From NCBI GenBank assembly GCA_033296685.1, contig MU854438.1:34512-98511 (forward strand): a DNA stretch of 64,000 nt, read 5' to 3'. The notes under the pieces are model-generated. The model saw only the letters and a list, made by a program, of their open reading frames with translations. It did no database searches and was not told the origin of the DNA. Each line of letters opens with the position of its first letter. Positions within the stretch are counted from its first letter, which is position 1. The translations under genes were made by a program, and so were the position numbers. Of this stretch, positions 34,226-44,709 are shown piece after piece. This stretch comes from Parachaetomium inaequale (taxonomy: Eukaryota > Ascomycota > Sordariomycetes > Sordariales > Chaetomiaceae).

Positions 34226-35739
34226 TCACCCAGCATCCTTCCCACCGACCTTCCTCTCCTTCCTCGGCCAATCGGGGCAGATATCAATCTTGTCCCTCGG
34301 AAACCACAGCTCCAGCGCCAAAAAGATGAGATAATCGACAATCACACACAGGCAAAACAGCTTGCCCGCCCAGATGCCACAACCATAGTACCTCTTGAGC
34401 CGGTCAATCAGTGCAAAGCTCTGCACGCCGGACCTTCCCCGCGCGGCGCTCCAGCTGCTGCCGGCGCCATTGGCGGCGTCGTACCCGTAGAACTCGGCCT
34501 CGCTGATGGCGCCCGAGATGCCGTTGTAGACGCGCTCGGTGCGCATGGCGACGTTGGTCCACGAGTACATACTCTTGACCTGCTCGTGGAACAGCTCGGT
34601 GCGGACCTTGTTGGCGCGCAGCGCCGCGATGGCCCTGCCCGTGGCCGTGACCAGGTCGTCCTCTTCCGGCTTCGCAAAGACAGTCATGTGCGAGGGGAGG
34701 ACCTCGGGGATGCCGCCGACCTGGGTGCAGACCACGTACAGGCCGCAGCTGGCGGCCTCGACGATTACCGTGCCAAAGGCTTCGGTCAGGGACGGGTGCA
34801 GGTAGATGTGGCCGCGCACCATGACGTCGCGGACCTCCTCGTGGCGGATGGGGCCGAGCATCTCGACGCGGTCCTGGAGCACGTTCTGCTCGATCATCTG
34901 CTCGAGGTCGATGGCCTTGGGCCCGTCGCCGGCGATGATGAAGCGCGTGTTGGGGTGGTTCTCGAGGATGCGCGGGATGGCGGCCGTCAGGAGGTCGGTG
35001 CCCTTGTTGTAGAAGAGGCGCGAGATGACCACGATGGTGATCATGTCGTGCGGGCCGAGCGGCCGGGCGGGCAGCGGGTGGTGGGCGGGGAAGGAGCGCG
35101 GCGGCGGCTCGGTGTAGTCGAGGGGCTTGAAGTTCTCTGCCACGACGGCGTTGGGGATGGCCGAGACCATGAGCGGGTCGAGGGAGGCACGCAGGACTGT
35201 GTTTTCTTTGCTGGGGGGTGTGAGCGGGGGGCTGACTGTAAGTCAAGGGGTGTCACTCACCATGTGTGGCTCACGCAGATGACATGGTCCACATCGCTGA
35301 GACTGAACTTGAGGAGCTTGTTGGCAAAGATGCTGGCGGCATCGGCAAAGCCAAAGAGCGAGTGGTCGGTGTAGACGGTCCGCAGGCCCATGGTCCGGGC
35401 GTGGAGGATGGCCTCGTGGCACAAGCTGCTCAGACTGGCGTGGCCGTGCACAATGTCGATGCGCTCGCGCAGGATGATGTTGCGGAAGATGGGGAAGAAG
35501 GAGAAGACGGTCGGGAAGCTGGCGGAGCGGTACAGCACAAAGAAGGGCACGTGGTACACCTTGAGCCCGTTGGTCAGGTAGCGCACGCCGGTGCGGCCCT
35601 TGTAGGCGTGGGTGATGATGATGACCTTGTGGCCGCGGTCGCGCAGCTTCGACGACAGCTGGTAGATGTGGCTCTCGACGCCGCCCGGCTGCGGGAAGAA
35701 AAAGTCGCTAACCATGGCGATGTTGTATGTGGGCGCCAT
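34226..35739 (-). CDS. gpi3: GPI-GlcNAc transferase catalytic subunit (PIG-A/GPI3)
   Basis: Transfers GlcNAc from UDP-GlcNAc to phosphatidylinositol on the cytosolic ER face, the first step of GPI-anchor synthesis. Two exons (35739-35261, 35210-34226) give 487 residues, close to human PIG-A. The start has NIAMVSDFFFPQPGGVESH. The GT4 core shows ITIVVISRLFYNKGTDLL, then HPSLTEAFGTVIVEAASCG with the E-x7-E pair at about residues 304 and 312. The C-terminal membrane segment is KLFCLCVIVDYLIFLALELW. The 50-bp intron splits the conserved CVSHT-KENTVLRASL. It is divergent from dbp6 across 360 bp. Confidence 0.95.
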
Positions 35740-36099
35740 GGCTGCGGGTGGGCCCAGGGGTCATTTTCCCCGACGGCGCAGCTCGTGGTGATGAATGGGT
35801 GTTGTTGGAGACGGGAGTTGTGAGATGAGTTCTGCACGAAGCATGAGAGTGCTCAGTGCAGGTGTCCCTGACAGGGGATGATCGAGGCCGACAGGGGGTT
35901 GGCCAGTTGATCCACAGTTACCACACCGCCTACCCGTCCAGGCTTAGGCCCCGACACCCCACGGCGGAAGCCCCACCTTCACCTGCGCCAAGCATGCAGG
36001 AAGCTTGATCGCCCGAACTTTTTTTGCCAAAGTCGACGACCCGAGGTCAGGTCTGCGAGACCAATTCACCACCAGAAGGGATTCCTGGCGCGCCTCAAA
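35740..36099. promoter_or_regulatory. Divergent promoter region (gpi3 / dbp6)
   Basis: 360 bp between two outward starts. No specific site assigned. Confidence 0.45.
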
Positions 36100-38547
36100 A
36101 TGTACAGCCGGTACATCCCTCCCCCAAAGGAGAACCAGGCGCCCAATCCCTCGCAAAAGACACCAGGCGCATCTGCAACCTCTTTCTCGACCTCGACGCC
36201 CTACACTCGCTACGTCCCCGGGCAGACACCGGCAGAGCCAGCACAGCCAGCTCCCGCGCAGCCTCAGCGCATCGTCTTTGACGACGCCGATCTCCCGCCC
36301 GTCGACCACAGCAAGAGCAGGCGGACGCTAGACGAAGAGCTCACGGGGACGGCAGAACAAAAGAAACCGAAGAAGGCCAAGTCGAGAAAGAGCAAGGATG
36401 TCGTCGAGGACGGGGTCGACGGGGAGGTGAAGGAGTCCAAGTCGCGCAAGCGCAAGAGGGGCGAGGCAGCCCAAGCTGCGGCCCCTGAGAAGGAGGTGCC
36501 GGAAGCGAAGGATGTAACGCCAGAGCCGGAGCCGGCGGCCGACGGCGCTGCCGCGACCGAGGCCGAACCCGCAAATGGCGTGGCGGAGGAGCGGAAGCCG
36601 AAACGGGAAAAGAAAAAGAAGAGGAAACAGGACGACAACCAGGACACCGAGATGGCCGATGGAGATGCGGACGACATGCGCAGGAGGCACAAGTCGGTTT
36701 TCGACAAGGTCCACAAGGCGCTGCAGGGCAAGGACGAGGCCGAGGATGCTAGCGAGGACGAGGCCGAGCCAGAGGTGGAACACGGGCTCGAGCCGCTACC
36801 CCAGCCAGAGCCCGTCGTCTTTGACGAGTCGAAGCTGACATACGAGACCCTCCCGCCGTGGCTTGCGTCGCCGGTCCGCGTGGGCCCGGACATGACGCGG
36901 CCATTCACGGAATTGGGGATTTCTCCAGAGTCGTCCAAAATCCTCGAGACCAAGGGATTCAAGGACGCGTTTGCAGTGCAGACCGCCGTGCTCCCCATAC
37001 TGTTGCCTTCGCCCGATCGGCAAGGCGACGTAGTGGTCGCGGCGCCGACCGGGTCTGGAAAGACACTATCGTATGTGCTTCCGATGGTCCACGACATCAG
37101 CAAAGGGCGTGTTACCAGGCTGCGCGCACTCATCGTGTTGCCGACAAGAGACCTCGTCCAGCAGGTGCAGCTTGCTTTTGAAGCCTGCGCGGCCGCGTTT
37201 GCCGTCAACGGGGGCAAGAGGGTCAAGATTGGGACAGCCATGGGCAACAGGGTGTTCAAGGAGGAACAATCTGTGATCATCGGCGAGGAGCAGAGATACG
37301 ATCCCCAGGGGTACGAGCAGTATCTGCAAAAGCAGGACCGGTTCGTGAGCTTGGAGGAGTCGGATGACGAAGACGACGGCCTGGACCTCGAGCGCACTCA
37401 GCCGCTCCCCTACCATGTTGTCGCCCACGAGTCCAAGGTCGACATTCTCATCTGCACCCCCGGCCGGCTGGTGGAGCACATCACCAAGACGCCTGGGTTC
37501 TCGCTCGACTACGTCCGCTGGTTGATTGTCGACGAGGCCGACAAGTTGCTGGCCCAGGACTTTCAGCAATGGCTGGATACGGTGACGGAGAAGTTGAGCG
37601 CTGCGAAGCCAGGTGCCCGCGACTTTCCCGGATCAAACAAGAGCGGTGTTCGGAAGGTCATCCTCAGTGCGACAATGACGCGGGATCTCAGTCTGCTGAA
37701 CGGACTGAAGCTGTCCAGGCCGAAACTCATCGTGGTTGAAGGCACCAAGGCCGGCGAGCAGAACCTGCCGTCTCTCCTCAAGGAGTATGCCATCAAGGTC
37801 CGCGAGCCCAGTCTCAAGCCGCTGTACCTGGTCGACCTGCTGCACAGCAAGCACATGGCTGCCGTCAACCAAGACACTGCCGACGAAGCCTCGGCGGGAT
37901 CAGAGACTAGCGACTCAGACTCACCCTCAGAATCCGACTCGGAGTCCGATTCCTCCTCCTCATCCTCCGAACCCGAACCAACCGCCAACCCACCCCCCAC
38001 AAAGAAACCAACCCTCCCCACAACAGTCCTCATCTTCACCAAATCCAACGAAGCCGCCCTCCGCCTCTCGCGCCTCCTGGCCCTGTTGTCCCCCGACCTC
38101 GCGCCCCTAATCGGCACCCTAACCTCGTCCACCAAAACCTCCCGCCGCACGCGCACGCTGCGCGCCTTTGCGCAGAACAAGCTGCGCATCCTCGTCGCGT
38201 CGGACCTCGTCTCGCGCGGTATTGACCTGCTGAACCTCGAGCACGTCGTCAACTATGACCTGCCCATCAGCGAGACGTCGTATGTCCACCGCGTGGGGCG
38301 GACGGCGCGGGCCGGGAGAAGGGGGTGTGCGTGGACGCTGGTGGAGCATGCTGAGGCGAGGAGGTTTTGGAGGGATTTCGCGGGTGAGGGCAAGGGGGCG
38401 GTGACGAGTATTGGGCGGGAGGGGGTGGTGGAGAGGGTGAGGATTGGGGAGGGCGTTGAGGAGTTTGGGGAGGAGAGGGTGAGGGCGTATGAGGTGGCGT
38501 TGGAGAGGTTGAGGGGGGAGGCGGTGGGGGGGGAGGGGAGGAAGTAG
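36100..38547 (+). CDS. dbp6: ATP-dependent DEAD-box RNA helicase Dbp6
   Basis: Nucleolar helicase for early 60S ribosomal subunit assembly. Single exon, 815 residues. The N-terminal about 240 residues are charged (KKPKKAKSRKSK, KPKREKKKKRKQ) with nuclear-signal-like clusters. Helicase motifs in order: AAPTGSGKT (about 316-324), PTRDLVQQV, TPGRL, VDEADKLL (about 477), SATM, VLIFTKSNEAALRL, VASDLVSRGIDL and HRVGRTARAGRRG (about 729). An acidic Ser/Asp/Glu insert lies between the two RecA lobes at about 600-630, as in Dbp6/DDX51 proteins. The LEESDDEDDGLD insert between motifs Ia and Ib also fits. The family assignment is strong. Confidence 0.93.
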   Translation: MYSRYIPPPKENQAPNPSQKTPGASATSFSTSTPYTRYVPGQTPAEPAQPAPAQPQRIVFDDADLPPVDHSKSRRTLDEELTGTAEQKKPKKAKSRKSKDVVEDGVDGEVKESKSRKRKRGEAAQAAAPEKEVPEAKDVTPEPEPAADGAAATEAEPANGVAEERKPKREKKKKRKQDDNQDTEMADGDADDMRRRHKSVFDKVHKALQGKDEAEDASEDEAEPEVEHGLEPLPQPEPVVFDESKLTYETLPPWLASPVRVGPDMTRPFTELGISPESSKILETKGFKDAFAVQTAVLPILLPSPDRQGDVVVAAPTGSGKTLSYVLPMVHDISKGRVTRLRALIVLPTRDLVQQVQLAFEACAAAFAVNGGKRVKIGTAMGNRVFKEEQSVIIGEEQRYDPQGYEQYLQKQDRFVSLEESDDEDDGLDLERTQPLPYHVVAHESKVDILICTPGRLVEHITKTPGFSLDYVRWLIVDEADKLLAQDFQQWLDTVTEKLSAAKPGARDFPGSNKSGVRKVILSATMTRDLSLLNGLKLSRPKLIVVEGTKAGEQNLPSLLKEYAIKVREPSLKPLYLVDLLHSKHMAAVNQDTADEASAGSETSDSDSPSESDSESDSSSSSSEPEPTANPPPTKKPTLPTTVLIFTKSNEAALRLSRLLALLSPDLAPLIGTLTSSTKTSRRTRTLRAFAQNKLRILVASDLVSRGIDLLNLEHVVNYDLPISETSYVHRVGRTARAGRRGCAWTLVEHAEARRFWRDFAGEGKGAVTSIGREGVVERVRIGEGVEEFGEERVRAYEVALERLRGEAVGGEGRK

Positions 38548-38859
38548 TTTGGTGGTTTGGCGATAGATGGTAGAAGTACAATGCTTGGGGGCTGAATGGC
38601 AGCCTCGACCTGTGAAGATGGTTGGTTGGCAATGTCATCACGGCCTGTTACAGCGACTACACTACGCTTTGTGCTCGGTGATCTTCCAAGACCTTCCTTT
38701 CCATCCTCTGGCTCACCGAACTCTGCAGAGCAACGTGCAGAACACACCGGGCAAGGTTCAGACGAACCCCCCCCCCGCCCCGCACCCCAACACCCCAGCC
38801 ATTGGCCAGCACAATATGTAGCAGGTCCGCGCCCCCCATTTCCAACGAGGACCACCGCT
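38548..38859. other. dbp6 3' region
   Basis: 3' flank of dbp6 followed by C-rich sequence (C-run near 38768-38778). No gene seen. Confidence 0.5.
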
Positions 38860-39155
38860 GCGGCGCAAGTGGCTCAACGGTTACTGGCGGTGGTCCTCGT
38901 CCCCGGGCAACTGCGCACTGCTCTCCCTCCCTCGACCTTCCTGGAGGTCGAGGGTTTGAGCCCAGCTGCGACCGACCAACCTCGGGGTGTCGAGGGGCCC
39001 TCCCCTCGACAGCGGCTCCTCACTGGCTCCCCGACTGCACATCCGGGGGGTAGACGGTGCGGGGGTTCGCACCGAAGTAAAACCCTTGCTTGGGTTTTCG
39101 TAGCCAGCTACCTCTCCTCGACAGGGTTAGCCGGTGAGCTTTTGGGGTTCTTTTT
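38860..39155 (+). ncRNA. Structured, Pol III-type RNA or SINE-like element
   Basis: An A-box-like TGGCTCAACGG is at 38870-38880 and a B-box-like GGTTTGAGCCC at 38953-38963 (9 of 11 matches to GGTTCGANTCC). Four perfect hairpins follow one another: 38929-38954 (9-bp stem), 38988-39011 (10-bp stem, 4-nt loop), 39055-39074 (7 bp) and 39079-39098 (7 bp). The element ends in a long T-rich run from 39151, the Pol III stop signal. It is not a tRNA (no acceptor or T-stem pairing), and I find no SRP Alu or domain-IV motif. A SINE with a tRNA-like head and T-rich tail is a good alternative. Confidence 0.45.
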
Positions 39156-39235
39156 TTTTTTATTATTTTTTTTTATTTTTTTTTTATATCATGCTTTCTT
39201 TTTTTATCACCACTTTTTTTTTACTAAATTTTTCG
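39151..39235 (+). terminator. T-rich tract / possible Pol III stop or SINE tail
   Basis: T11 at 39151-39161, then further T9-T11 runs broken by single A or short AT. It lies directly after the structured element. Confidence 0.5.
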
Positions 39236-40195
39236 ATTTATTCTGACCCTACCCCTCCCTCTTCCCCAAGCGATTGCAGCAAACAAAACATTGGTGGGGC
39301 AGAACAATGTCATTGCCAAACTGCCAATACAAGGCAAATGCACTCATCGTCGCCAATCAATCATCTCCCAACTCAGATCATTATATCAATCCAACCTTAA
39401 CCCTCCCCCCTCCCCAACTCCTCTCTCTCCGGCCCTGCTGCCGGTCCGGACAAGACACGTCTCCCGATGCATCGGCCCCACACCGCCGTTTCGGCGCCGG
39501 GAACGGAGCAGCTCCGGGATTTAGCCCCGAGGCAGTGACCTTCGCAAGGGCTCTTGCTAACACAGACAAGTTTGTGAATCTACATTGACTGGCATGAAAG
39601 CAACTTCACCTTGAACAACAACCAACCGTTTTCTATTCGCTTCTTCGACTCGGTGTTGTTGGCAAGTTCAGGAGTGTCGTCGACCAATGCCAAGCAGGGA
39701 GCCCTTGGCAAGTAGCTAATTGGCCCCAGCAAGCCAATCCAGTCTCGGAGCGGCAGCAGCGTCTGCCGAATTCCACGCGGATTCGGTCCCTTGATTGGCC
39801 AGGTCGCCGCCAGAGCTTGGCCGTTACATCAACGGAACAGGGGTCCGAGCATCTCACCAGTTGTCCTTTTGCAGAGAACAGCTTGCCGCTTGCTGCCAAA
39901 GAAAAAGAGATAACACGACGCTGTGCCCGCGGCGCAAACACGCCCCTTCCAACGACGACGTCAGCAATTGAGGCCACATTGTGCTGCATGGCTGGGAGAG
40001 CAGGAGTTTTATCTCTTTCCTTTCTCCAAGCCCGTGGGTAATTAATTGGAGCTCTCGACACCGTTGCAGCGTCTTGCCACAGCACGCACACACTGCATTG
40101 CATTGCCCTGCACCGACGCACCGTTAACCCGCCCGACCAACACTTCGACATCTCGACAGCGACTGCGCGCCCACCACCCCCAACCCTCGCCCACG
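39236..40195. other. Intergenic: lhs1 upstream region
   Basis: No gene recognised. The last about 100 bases before 40196 are CA/CG-rich like a 5' leader. A clear unfolded-protein-response element could not be assigned by eye. Confidence 0.45.
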
Positions 40196-43100
40196 ATGGC
40201 GCACCCAACACCAACAACCCGCTCCCCCCTCACCCGCCTCCTCGCCCTCCTCCTCCTCCTCACCCCGCAAGTCCTCGCCGTCTCGGCCGTCGTCGGCATC
40301 GACCTCGGCACCGAATACATCAAGGCGGCCCTCGTAAAACCAGGCATCCCGCTCGAGATCGTCCTCACAAAGGACTCGCGCCGCAAGGAAATCTCGGCCG
40401 TCACCTTCAAGCCGGCCCCCAACGGGCCCAAGCAAGGCGCCTTCCCCGAGCGCGCCTACGGCTCCGACGCGATGGCGCTCGCGCCCCGCTTTCCGGGTGA
40501 CGTCTACCCCAACCTGAAGGCGCTGCTCGGTCTGCCGGCCGGGAGCGCAGAGGTAAAAGAGTATGCGGCACGCCACCCCGCGCTGAAGGTTGTCGGACAT
40601 AAAGTGAAAGGCTCCGCGGCGTTTCAGAGCGTCGGCGCGTTCACGCCCGAGGAGGAGGCGTGGTTGGTGGAGGAGCTGCTCGCCATGGAGCTGCAGAGTA
40701 TTCGTGGGAATGCTGAGGCGCTGGCCGGGCCTGGGAGTCCCGTCCGCTCGGCCGTCGTGACTGTGCCTGGGTACTATACGGCCGAAGAGAAGCGCGCGGT
40801 GGAGCTGGCGGCGGAGCTGGCTGGGCTCAAGGTGCTGTCGCTGATTAGTGATGGCGTGGCTGTCGGGCTGCACTACGCGACCAGCAGGCAGTTTCCCAAC
40901 GTCAATGAGGGCGGGAAGCCCGAGTATCACATGGTTTTTGACATGGGCGCTGGGTCGACCAAGGCGACGGTGCTGCGGTTCCAGAGCAGGACCGTCAAGG
41001 ACGTGGGCAAGTTTAACAAGACGGTGCAGGAGGTGCAGGTCGTGGGCAGCGGCTGGGACAGGACGCTCGGCGGCGACGCGCTGAACTATCTGATCGTGGA
41101 CGACATGATTGCGCAGTTTGCGGCGTCGCCCAAGGCCAAGACGGCGGGCGTCGAGGCCGACGCCGTCAAGGCCCACGGCCGCACCATCTCCAAGCTGACC
41201 AAGGAGGCCGAGCGTGTCAGGCACGTCCTCAGCGCCAACCAAAACACCCAGGCCGGCTTCGAGGGGCTGTATGATGATGTCGACTTCAAGTATAAGGTCA
41301 CGCGCGCCGAGTTCGAGGACATGGCCGCCACCCACGCCGAGCGCGTCGGCGTGGTCGTCCAGAACGCCCTCACCGCGGCGGGCATCGAGCTCAAGGAGCT
41401 GGACTCGGTCATCCTGCACGGCGGCGCCACGCGCACCCCGTTCGTCCAGAAGGAGCTCGAGAAGGTGTTTGGCGCCGACAAGCTGCGCACCAACGTCAAC
41501 TCGGACGAGGCCGCCGTGTTCGGCGCCGGCTTCCGCGCCGCCGAGCTCAGCCCCAGCTTCCGCGTCAAGGAGATCCGCGTCGGCGAGGCCGCCGCGTACC
41601 CGGCCGGCATCAGGTGGAAGACGGACGAGGGCAAGGAGAAGCAGCAGCGTCTGTGGACCGCCACGTCGTATCTCGGCGCGGCCGCCAAGGAGGTCACGTT
41701 TACGAACCGCGAGGATTTTGCGGTTACCTTCCACCAGACGGTCCCCGCGCCTGCGTCGGATGCCGGCTCGGTTGATGCCGAGACCAAGGTGCTTACGACG
41801 CAGAACCTGACCGCGTCGGTTTCCGAGCTGGTCGAGAAGCACAAGTGCGACAAGGCCGACATCAAGCTCAAGATGAGCGCGCGTCTGGCTAGTGAGAACG
41901 GCGAGGTGGACGTCACCAAGGTCACGGTCGAGTGCGAGGCTGACGCTAAGGAGGGCTTCGTCGACGGCGTCAAGAACCTGTTTGGCTTTGGCAAGAAGGA
42001 GCAGCAGCCGCTCAAGGACGGCGAGTCAGCTGAGGAGGCCGAGGCCGAGACCTCGACCGCCGAGAGCTCGTCCACCACTTCGACGGCCACCGGCACCTCG
42101 TCCGAGGCTTCCGCCTCCGAATCCGCCGATGCCAAGCCCGCCGCGGCAAAGAAGGAGCTCGTCGTCATCCCCGTGCAGTTCACCCTGGAGAAGGCCGGCG
42201 TCCAGCTGTCCAAGGCCGACGTGACCGCCCTCAAGAACCGCCTCAAGGCGTTCGAGGCGTCGGACCGCGCACGCAGGCAGCGCGAGGAGGCGCTGAACCA
42301 GCTCGAGAGCTACACCTACGCGGTGCGGGACCTGCTCGAGAAGGACGACTTCGTCGCCCACTCGACCGCCGCGGAGCGCGCCACCCTCGAAACACAAAAC
42401 AGCGACGCCAGCGACTGGCTGTACGGCGACGGCGCCGACGCCACCAGGGAGGAACTCAAGGCCAAGCTCAAGGCGCTGCAGGCCCTCGCGGTGCCCGTGC
42501 AAAAGCGCATCGAGGAGGCCGCCAAGCGGCCCGAGCTCGTCAAGGGCCTGCAGGAGGCGCTCAAGAACACGAAAGAGTTCATCGCCGACATCAAGGCCAA
42601 GATTGCCGAGTACGAGGCGTGGCAGGCCAAGTCCACCGACTCTTCTTCGTCGTCCACCACAACAACCGCGGCACCCTCGACCGCATCAGGCGACTTTGAC
42701 GGCCTCGAAGACGAAACCACCACAGGCACGGCAACAGCCATGGAAGACCTCCACAAAGAAATCGGCCCCGTCCCGCCGCTCTACACCCTCGACGACCTCA
42801 AGGCGAGCGAGGACGCGTACACATCTATAACCGCCTGGCTGGACGAGAAGCTCCCCGCCCAGGAAAAACTCGGCGCGACTGACGACCCGGTGTTGTTGGT
42901 CAAGGACCTGACGGAGCGGAGGGATAGGCTGGATAAAGCCGGGATGGAGCTTGCGATGAAGGGGGTGCGGAACTTTGAGAAGGGGAAGAAGGAGAAGGAG
43001 AAGAAGGAAAAGACTAAGAAGAAGGAGAAGGCGAGTGGGACAAAGTCGGGCTCGGCCAAGCCTGCGCAGCAGACTATCAAGCTGCGGCCGGGGGAGGACG

Positions 43101-43237
43101 GCAAGATGCCGTCGCAGGAGGAGTTGGATGAGATGTTGAAGGAGTTTATGAAGGAGGCGGGGGAGGAGAAGCAAGAGGAGGGGGGCAAGCAGGAGGCTGG
43201 GGAGGGGGAGAAGAAGGAGGGGCATGATGAGCTATAG
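40196..43237 (+). CDS. lhs1: ER Hsp70-type chaperone Lhs1 (GRP170/HYOU1)
   Basis: Large ER-luminal Hsp70 that helps protein translocation and acts as nucleotide exchange factor for Kar2/BiP. Single exon, 1013 residues from ATG 40196; the in-frame upstream ATG at 40046 would place 50 residues before the signal peptide, so it is rejected. The signal peptide is at about 1-29 (RLLALLLLLTPQVLAVSA). ATPase elements are VVGIDLGTEYIKAALV (about 33), VVTVPGYYTAEEKRAVELAA, VFDMGAGSTKATVL and VILHGGATRTPFVQKELEKV. A low-complexity Ser/Thr/Ala insert lies near 625-650, as in the GRP170 group, then a helical extension and a Lys/Glu-rich tail. It ends in HDEL, the ER retention signal. Confidence 0.95.
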   Translation: MAHPTPTTRSPLTRLLALLLLLTPQVLAVSAVVGIDLGTEYIKAALVKPGIPLEIVLTKDSRRKEISAVTFKPAPNGPKQGAFPERAYGSDAMALAPRFPGDVYPNLKALLGLPAGSAEVKEYAARHPALKVVGHKVKGSAAFQSVGAFTPEEEAWLVEELLAMELQSIRGNAEALAGPGSPVRSAVVTVPGYYTAEEKRAVELAAELAGLKVLSLISDGVAVGLHYATSRQFPNVNEGGKPEYHMVFDMGAGSTKATVLRFQSRTVKDVGKFNKTVQEVQVVGSGWDRTLGGDALNYLIVDDMIAQFAASPKAKTAGVEADAVKAHGRTISKLTKEAERVRHVLSANQNTQAGFEGLYDDVDFKYKVTRAEFEDMAATHAERVGVVVQNALTAAGIELKELDSVILHGGATRTPFVQKELEKVFGADKLRTNVNSDEAAVFGAGFRAAELSPSFRVKEIRVGEAAAYPAGIRWKTDEGKEKQQRLWTATSYLGAAAKEVTFTNREDFAVTFHQTVPAPASDAGSVDAETKVLTTQNLTASVSELVEKHKCDKADIKLKMSARLASENGEVDVTKVTVECEADAKEGFVDGVKNLFGFGKKEQQPLKDGESAEEAEAETSTAESSSTTSTATGTSSEASASESADAKPAAAKKELVVIPVQFTLEKAGVQLSKADVTALKNRLKAFEASDRARRQREEALNQLESYTYAVRDLLEKDDFVAHSTAAERATLETQNSDASDWLYGDGADATREELKAKLKALQALAVPVQKRIEEAAKRPELVKGLQEALKNTKEFIADIKAKIAEYEAWQAKSTDSSSSSTTTTAAPSTASGDFDGLEDETTTGTATAMEDLHKEIGPVPPLYTLDDLKASEDAYTSITAWLDEKLPAQEKLGATDDPVLLVKDLTERRDRLDKAGMELAMKGVRNFEKGKKEKEKKEKTKKKEKASGTKSGSAKPAQQTIKLRPGEDGKMPSQEELDEMLKEFMKEAGEEKQEEGGKQEAGEGEKKEGHDEL

Positions 43238-44709
43238 TCTGCCTTATACAGGTGCATTGGTATGGAGTTTTTTGGGGCCCAGGCGGGATTGTAGACATTG
43301 ATGTTAGCTATGTAGTAGAGATAAAGATGGTCCTGCGATATGAAGTAGATGTTTTGTGGGATGGTATTGCTGTGGTGACTGACGGTGACTGACTGAGTGG
43401 GTTGAGGGCCGTGGTGTTGGCTGCCGTTGCTTGGTTCTGGAATGAGTGTTGGGACGGGGTTTGTGTCACTGCGTTGAGAGGTTATATAGATGAGGTAACA
43501 CAGCGCCGTCTCCTGTGCATGACACGCATATGTAGGTGGCCGATGGACGTGCTGATCGAAACTGCGGCAAGTCCATGCATCTGCAAGGGGCACGGCCGGT
43601 CTATGGGCCGTTGAGGACGACGACGGTTAAGGTGAAGTAAACAAAGTTGAAGTTCTAGCTTCCAGCCCTTTTTACACCCAGAGCTGACCCACCGCCGCAG
43701 AGTACATATGCCTTCAATGCCTCCCGTAGCAAACACTCGTTTATATAAACCGAACCCTACTGCCCGACCACAATACGGCCCAACACCTACATGTACTCGT
43801 ACGCTAGGCTAGGTGTGGCTGGTGTCTTACCCCTGTGTGGGACCATCGCTCTCGGGCATCTCAGACACGCGCCGTTGTCGTGCTCGTGCTGGGGCGAGGG
43901 GTAGCTGGTTTTTGTCCTCGAGTCGTTTGTGACAGCCGAGCACCGGTGTTGTTTGCGCGCGGAAGCGTTCCCGGGGTGGCAGTGTAGCGTAGCGTAACGG
44001 CGGTTGTGTGACCCGTGTCAGTCAGAGTCAGGGAGGCCGGGATTGTGTGTGAGATTGTCGAGGGAGGATAGACGGGATGAGAGTTGGGCCTTTGACGTCT
44101 TAATATGCGTTTACGAGAAGGGCTGTCTTTGAGAGTAGAGTTGGTGGAGGAGACCAATGCTCTTTTCCAGCCCCTTTTCTCCGCCATCTCGGTCTCTCCC
44201 TGGCACTATCGAGGTCAGCCTCGTTCCCTGGCAAGCCTAGCAAGATCACCTAGGTACGGAATACAGAAGTGAAGTTGTTTCCGTGTGTGTCACGGTCAGA
44301 CTCGGGGGTGCTTTGTCCTTAGCCATCCTGCCCGAGCACACTGCCAGACGTCAAGGTGACCCTCGAGTGTCCTACCGCGGGCCGTGTTTTGGCCTGAACC
44401 ACACGAGACACGGTAGCTTGGACTTTGTGTGTCTATCGAAGACACGAGGGAGCTCATGTAGCGTGGTCGCCCGCGCATCCTCCTGAGACTTCTTTGAGAC
44501 TTCTTTCCTCCAGGCTTCCACTGGCTTCATTTCTCTTTCCAGTCAGTTCTCTCGTTTGTTTTCTGTACACCTCGACCTCCACCTCGCCGATAGCCTCGCT
44601 CTCTTCGCTTTCTTCTTAGCATTTACGAGACCGCCTTTTACCTTGACCACCGACGTCCCACTCCAGACTTCGTATCACGACAGCAGCACCGTCTGCCCGT
44701 CCCTTCACA
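43238..44709. other. Intergenic: lhs1 3' region and protease upstream region
   Basis: No recognisable gene. The 44510-44650 stretch is CT-rich, fitting a start site and leader for the protease at 44710. Confidence 0.5.

Noticed and set aside
34199..35374. 391-codon plus-strand ORF opposite gpi3
   Set aside because: Shadow frame; gpi3 on the minus strand has full family motifs.
38860..39155. A tRNA gene, SRP RNA or telomerase RNA
   Set aside because: No acceptor/T-stem pairing for a tRNA; no SRP domain-IV loop motif; only a single GGGTTAG, too short for a telomerase template.
40124..41842. 572-codon minus-strand ORF opposite lhs1
   Set aside because: Antisense shadow of a GC-rich coding exon; its Arg/Leu/Gly-rich sequence mirrors lhs1 codon bias.
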